Origin: Desulfarculaceae bacterium | Lineage (GTDB): Bacteria; Desulfobacterota; Desulfobacteria; Desulfobacterales; Desulfobacteraceae | NCBI GenBank assembly: GCA_021737205.1 | Contig: JAIPEK010000066.1 | Span: forward strand, 1 to 9,704 | DNA: 9,704 nucleotides | Direction: 5' to 3' | In this document: positions 6,701-9,704 of the stretch, piece by piece | Position numbering within the stretch: position 1 is the stretch's first letter | How the letters are laid out: each line of letters starts with the position of its first letter | Translations under genes and position numbers: made by a program | Notes under the pieces: model-generated | The model's database searches: none | What the model saw: the letters and a program-made list of their open reading frames with translations, nothing else | What the model was told of the DNA's origin: nothing

Positions 6701-8329
6701 ATGTACGAAACGTTACTCGACAACCTCCGGTTTCTTGTGGATCAGACGCTCAATCAGCTGCATCAGGCACAGTCTCTGCTGGATGAGTTCTCGGACAAGA
6801 AAATCGAAAAGATCACGTCCAACGAGGACTATATCGACAACCTCAAGATCACCATTGAAAACGAATGTTTTTCCGTGATCCACAACCGGTCCCTTGGCCG
6901 GCGGGACATCGACAAAATCCGTTCCATCAACGTCATCGGCACCAATGTGGAGAGAATCGCGGACTATGTGGTCAACATCGCGGACCAGACCCGGTATCTG
7001 ATCAATTTTTCGTTTCTCAAACAGTTCGACCACGGGGTGTTTACGGAAAAAATAGAAGGGGGGCTTACCACGGTCATCGAAGTGCTGAAAACCGACGACC
7101 TGTCCAAGGCCCTGGATATCTGCAAGGTGGAATACGAGATCGATCTGGTCTACAAAACCTACTTTGACCGGCTCATGGAGATGTTCCAGACAGCGGAACA
7201 CCACGAGGACCTGATCACTGCGATCTTTATTTTCCGGTACTTCGAGCGGATCGGCGACTCCATCCTGAATATCGGAGAGGCCCTGATTTTCGCCATTCTC
7301 GGTGACAGGATCAAAATCCGTCACTTCGAGGCGCTCGAGCAGAACATCGCCAATCCAGAATTCGGCGGAGATATCTCCCGGATCACGACGGACCCGATCC
7401 TCGGGTCCAGATCCGGCTGCCGGATCAGCAAGGTAAAAAAGGACGAGGGTCCGGATTCCAAAGAACAGGGCATCTTCAAGGAGGGAAGCAGGGAGAAGAT
7501 CCATTCCGAATACGAGAACATCCTCAAGTGGCGCAGTGTATCAGAAACGCTGCCCCCCAAGGTTTACGGATATCTGGAAAAGGATGACAAAGCCTCCATG
7601 CTGGTAGAATGCCTCCCCGGACGAACCTTTGACCAGGTTCTCATCGATGAGGACAGCCGGACCTTTGAGCATGCCCTGCAGATATTTCTCGACACGGTAT
7701 TCAGCTCCTGGACGAGTACACTTTCCCGAACAAGCCACCCTGCCGGATATGCCGCTCAAATGGAAAACCGGCTCGAGAGCGTGGAAAACATCCATCCCTA
7801 TTTTTTCCGCGAGGAAATGAATATCGGCGGCAAAGTGATTCATTCCACCCGCAACCTTGTGAAAAAAATGGTGGAAAGAGAGGCGGATCTTCAACCGCCT
7901 CTTTCCGTCCTCATCCACGGGGATTTCAACCTCAACAACATCATTTACAATGACTTTGAGGATCGGGTTCACTATATCGATCTGTACCGTTCCCGCATGT
8001 CGGACTGGATACAGGATGCATCGGTCTGTCTTGTTTCCGCATTTCGGATCCCCGTGTTCAAGGGGTATATCCGGGAGAGAATCAACTTTTTCATCCACAC
8101 CATGTACAAAAGATTCAGCCGGTTCGCCCGGGAAAACGAGGACGCAAACTTCGAGGCAAGGCTGGCGTTCGCCCTTGCAAGGTCTTTTTTCACCTCCACG
8201 AGGTTCACGTACAACAGAAAATTTGCAAAAGAGATGTTCAACCGATCCGAATACATCATGAACAAACTCGCCGTTTGGGACGGCGAATGGGAAGACTTCC
8301 GGATCAAGAACTCCGTTCTTTTTTATTAA
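6701..8329 (+). CDS. PhoU domain fused to aminoglycoside-phosphotransferase-like kinase domain
   Basis: This 542-residue cytoplasmic protein joins two recognised modules. Residues about 1-215 form a complete PhoU unit of two three-helix repeats; each carries the metal-binding ExxxD signature, as NVERIADYVVNIAD (Glu84, Asp88) and YFERIGDSILNIGEA (Glu182, Asp186). After a polar linker (about 216-245), residues about 245-510 resemble the APH/choline-kinase fold. IFKEG (Lys260) and SEYEN (Glu270/Glu272) are candidates for the ATP-binding lysine and its partner. IHGDFNLNNIIYN (His406, Asp408, Asn413) is a clear catalytic loop, and YIDLYRSRMSDW (Asp427, Asp435) is the metal-binding segment. PhoU proteins control phosphate uptake and signalling; APH-type enzymes phosphorylate small molecules or act as protein kinases. 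The substrate is unknown. A ribosome site is poor (GGGA, 11 bases upstream), consistent with coupled translation. The N-terminal lobe assignment is the weaker part of the call. Confidence 0.85.
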   Translation: MYETLLDNLRFLVDQTLNQLHQAQSLLDEFSDKKIEKITSNEDYIDNLKITIENECFSVIHNRSLGRRDIDKIRSINVIGTNVERIADYVVNIADQTRYLINFSFLKQFDHGVFTEKIEGGLTTVIEVLKTDDLSKALDICKVEYEIDLVYKTYFDRLMEMFQTAEHHEDLITAIFIFRYFERIGDSILNIGEALIFAILGDRIKIRHFEALEQNIANPEFGGDISRITTDPILGSRSGCRISKVKKDEGPDSKEQGIFKEGSREKIHSEYENILKWRSVSETLPPKVYGYLEKDDKASMLVECLPGRTFDQVLIDEDSRTFEHALQIFLDTVFSSWTSTLSRTSHPAGYAAQMENRLESVENIHPYFFREEMNIGGKVIHSTRNLVKKMVEREADLQPPLSVLIHGDFNLNNIIYNDFEDRVHYIDLYRSRMSDWIQDASVCLVSAFRIPVFKGYIRERINFFIHTMYKRFSRFARENEDANFEARLAFALARSFFTSTRFTYNRKFAKEMFNRSEYIMNKLAVWDGEWEDFRIKNSVLFY

Positions 8330-8347
8330 CATGACCATGGGGTTTGT

Positions 8348-9235
8348 ATGGAGCAGAAACGTATCGGGGTTGTAGGAACCAGGGGCGGCTGGTCCTCGGA
8401 AGCGCTTGCCGAATCGGCCGGGAAAAAGACCGGGTTCAGCCTTTTAATCGAAATGGAAAGGGTCCGGCTGGACTGTTCCAGCAAACGAGCCTTTTATGAC
8501 GGTGTGGACCTGACCGGGCTCGACGCCCTTATCATTAAAAAAACCGGAAGCAGCTATTCCCCCCATCTTCTCGACCGCCTTGAAATACTCAGGGCCCTGA
8601 ATGAAAACGGGCTCAAAATGTATTCAGCCCCGCTGAGCATCATGCGGGTTCTCAACCGCCTGAGCTGCACCATCAGTCTTATGAACAACAATATCCCCAT
8701 GCCGGAAACGGTTATCACCGAAGATGTGGACGAGGCCATGGACGCCTTGAACCACTTCCGGCACGGTGTCCTGAAGCCGATCTATACCTCCAAGGCACGG
8801 GGCATGGAGCTTGTGTATGCGGATGACAAGGAGAGCCGCAACCGGCTCGAAAAATTCAAAGAGAATTTCAAACTGATCTATCTGCAAAAACAGGTGCATC
8901 TTCCCCAGGACCTGGATCTCGGGGTGGTCTTCATGGGCGGGGAATACCTTGGAACCTATGCGAGAAAGAAGACCAACGGCTCCTGGAATACCACCACGTT
9001 GTCCGGGGGAAAATACGAGCTGTACGAACCTGAAAAGGAAATCATCGAGCTTGCCGGAAAAGCCCGGAACGTGTTCGGCCTTGATCTGACCACGGTGGAC
9101 GTGGCGCTGACGGACCAGGGGCCGGTAGTTTTCGAGGTATCCGCATTCGGGGGGTTCAAGGGGATCCAGACCACAAGCGGCATGAACGTATCCGACCGGT
9201 ATATTGACTACGTGCTGGAGAGGATAGAGCGTTGA
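8348..9235 (+). CDS. ATP-grasp enzyme, RimK/glutathione-synthetase-like (GAK-system type)
   Basis: A 295-residue predicted carboxylate-amine or -thiol ligase. Known ATP-grasp enzymes activate a carboxylate as an acyl-phosphate and join it to an amine or thiol. Residues about 5-90 form the pre-ATP-grasp domain, opening with IGVVGTRGGWSSE. LKPIYTSKARGM at 142-153 supplies the ATP lysine (Lys143) and glycine-containing loop. LQKQV at 179-183 fits the adenine-hinge strand. RKKTNGSWNTTTLSGGKYE at 206-224 matches the RimK-type substrate and metal loop. Asp251 and Glu263 in TTVDVA and VFEVSAFGGF are the metal ligands. Where RimK has Glu-Val-Asn this protein has Glu-Val-Ser (Ser265), so the third ligand differs. 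The adjacent amphi-Trp gene supports membership in the GAK-system ATP-grasp family. A GGGG lies five bases before the ATG. It is the last gene of the operon, and no clear terminator is seen in the 65 bases after it. Confidence 0.87.
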   Translation: MEQKRIGVVGTRGGWSSEALAESAGKKTGFSLLIEMERVRLDCSSKRAFYDGVDLTGLDALIIKKTGSSYSPHLLDRLEILRALNENGLKMYSAPLSIMRVLNRLSCTISLMNNNIPMPETVITEDVDEAMDALNHFRHGVLKPIYTSKARGMELVYADDKESRNRLEKFKENFKLIYLQKQVHLPQDLDLGVVFMGGEYLGTYARKKTNGSWNTTTLSGGKYELYEPEKEIIELAGKARNVFGLDLTTVDVALTDQGPVVFEVSAFGGFKGIQTTSGMNVSDRYIDYVLERIER

Positions 9236-9300
9236 AGGTCGCTGAATAGAATCCCGGCCGTATTCCGTCCGCCTTGAAAAATGCGGGAAGGAGGCCCGGA

Positions 9301-9704
9301 TCAGATCAGTCGCAGCCGGTCCGGATCAACTGCCAGATGGACGATGCTCCCGGTCTCGGCCGGCGGCCTGCTTTTGAACATGTCAAAGTACAAGGTATGC
9401 CCGCCACAGACCTCCACTGCCAGTGTATTGATGCTTCCCTTGAATGCCACATCCACCACCTTTGCTTCAAGAACATTGACGCTCTCTTTATCAAACACCT
9501 CCTTTGAAATCAAACGGGCCGCGTCCGGGAGGATCAATAGATCCTCGGCACCGGATGTGCCGTTTTTTTCCGGCACGTTCGAAAACTTTCCACAATCCGT
9601 ATCCACTGCGTCAGCCCCCACAGTTGCAGCAAGAATGTTCCGGAATCCCAGGAACCCGGCCACCGTCCGGCCGGCCGGGTGATTGTAAATTTCCGCCGGC
9701 TTTC
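9301..9704 (-). CDS. ABC transporter ATP-binding protein, C-terminal part with TOBE domain (partial)
   Basis: The reverse strand is open from the right edge to the TGA at 9303-9301; about 133 residues of the C-terminal end are present and the nucleotide-binding domain lies outside the window. The fragment begins with PAEIYNHPAGRTVAGFLGFRN, the hallmark junction after the ATPase domain in importers of the CUT1, polyamine, iron, sulfate and molybdate/tungstate classes. The rest fits a TOBE domain: LLILPDAARLI resembles the usual IRPE strand, and VVDVAFKGSINTLAVEV and VHLAVDPDRLRLI are the usual later strands. Such ATPases energise uptake at the inner membrane, and TOBE domains can bind regulatory ligands. 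The FLGFRN motif and short linker remind me of molybdate/tungstate or other oxyanion importers, but this is not decisive. The gene converges on the ATP-grasp operon with a 65-base gap. Confidence 0.85.
   Translation of the reverse strand, partial: KPAEIYNHPAGRTVAGFLGFRNILAATVGADAVDTDCGKFSNVPEKNGTSGAEDLLILPDAARLISKEVFDKESVNVLEAKVVDVAFKGSINTLAVEVCGGHTLYFDMFKSRPPAETGSIVHLAVDPDRLRLI

Noticed and set aside
6713..7504. Open frame of 263 codons on the minus strand
   Set aside because: It is antisense to the PhoU region. PhoU motifs are unambiguous on the plus strand, and no promoter or ribosome site supports the reverse frame.
7541..8338. Open frame of 265 codons on the minus strand
   Set aside because: It is antisense to the APH-like half of the fusion gene, and its product has no recognisable motif.
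9236..9300. Terminator between the convergent ATP-grasp and ABC genes
   Set aside because: Only a bulged CCGC/GCGG stem can be drawn and there is no T-run on either strand, so no terminator is called.

Overview
The window looks like chromosomal DNA of a Gram-negative, probably anaerobic bacterium of the Desulfobacterota (the former Deltaproteobacteria, Desulfobacteraceae-like). This is inferred from the gene content: a short amphi-Trp domain protein beside a RimK-like ATP-grasp enzyme of the kind named 'GAK system', a lone acyl-CoA synthetase, and intergenic DNA full of CATGAAGG-type and TTAGG-type repeats. No RNA gene, CRISPR array, transposase or phage gene was seen.

Layout. (1) On the minus strand at the left, a large MscS-type mechanosensitive channel with signal peptide, coiled coil and many membrane helices (184-2697) is followed 37 bases downstream by the first 48 codons of a macro-domain protein (1-146, cut by the window edge). 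(2) A divergent intergenic region (2698-2947) holds a candidate promoter for an AMP-forming acyl-CoA synthetase (2948-4714). That gene stands alone and ends in a strong rho-independent terminator. (3) About 510 bases follow without a gene, containing an imperfect 27-bp hairpin built from 9-base units, a second palindromic segment with TTAGG repeats, and a promoter with an operator-like inverted repeat. (4) Four tightly spaced plus-strand genes (5226-9235; gaps 37, 22 and 18 bases) encode a PHP-superfamily metallohydrolase-like protein, an 87-residue amphi-Trp protein, a PhoU-aminoglycoside-phosphotransferase-like fusion, and an ATP-grasp ligase. (5) Convergent to them, the C-terminal end of an ABC-transporter ATPase with a TOBE domain enters from the right edge (9301-9704, minus strand).

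The four-gene block is the most interesting part. ATP-grasp plus amphi-Trp is two thirds of what TIGRFAM curators named the GAK system (ATP-Grasp, Amphi-Trp, HprK-like Kinase). No HprK-like kinase is visible here. Its place is taken by an APH/choline-kinase-type kinase domain fused behind a complete PhoU module, with a PHP-type (histidinol-phosphatase-like) hydrolase at the head of the operon. Together the block has the parts for ATP-dependent ligation, phosphorylation and phosphate removal on one unknown small molecule or peptide, possibly under PhoU-type phosphate or metal control. The domain calls rest on visible motifs. The joint pathway is inference.
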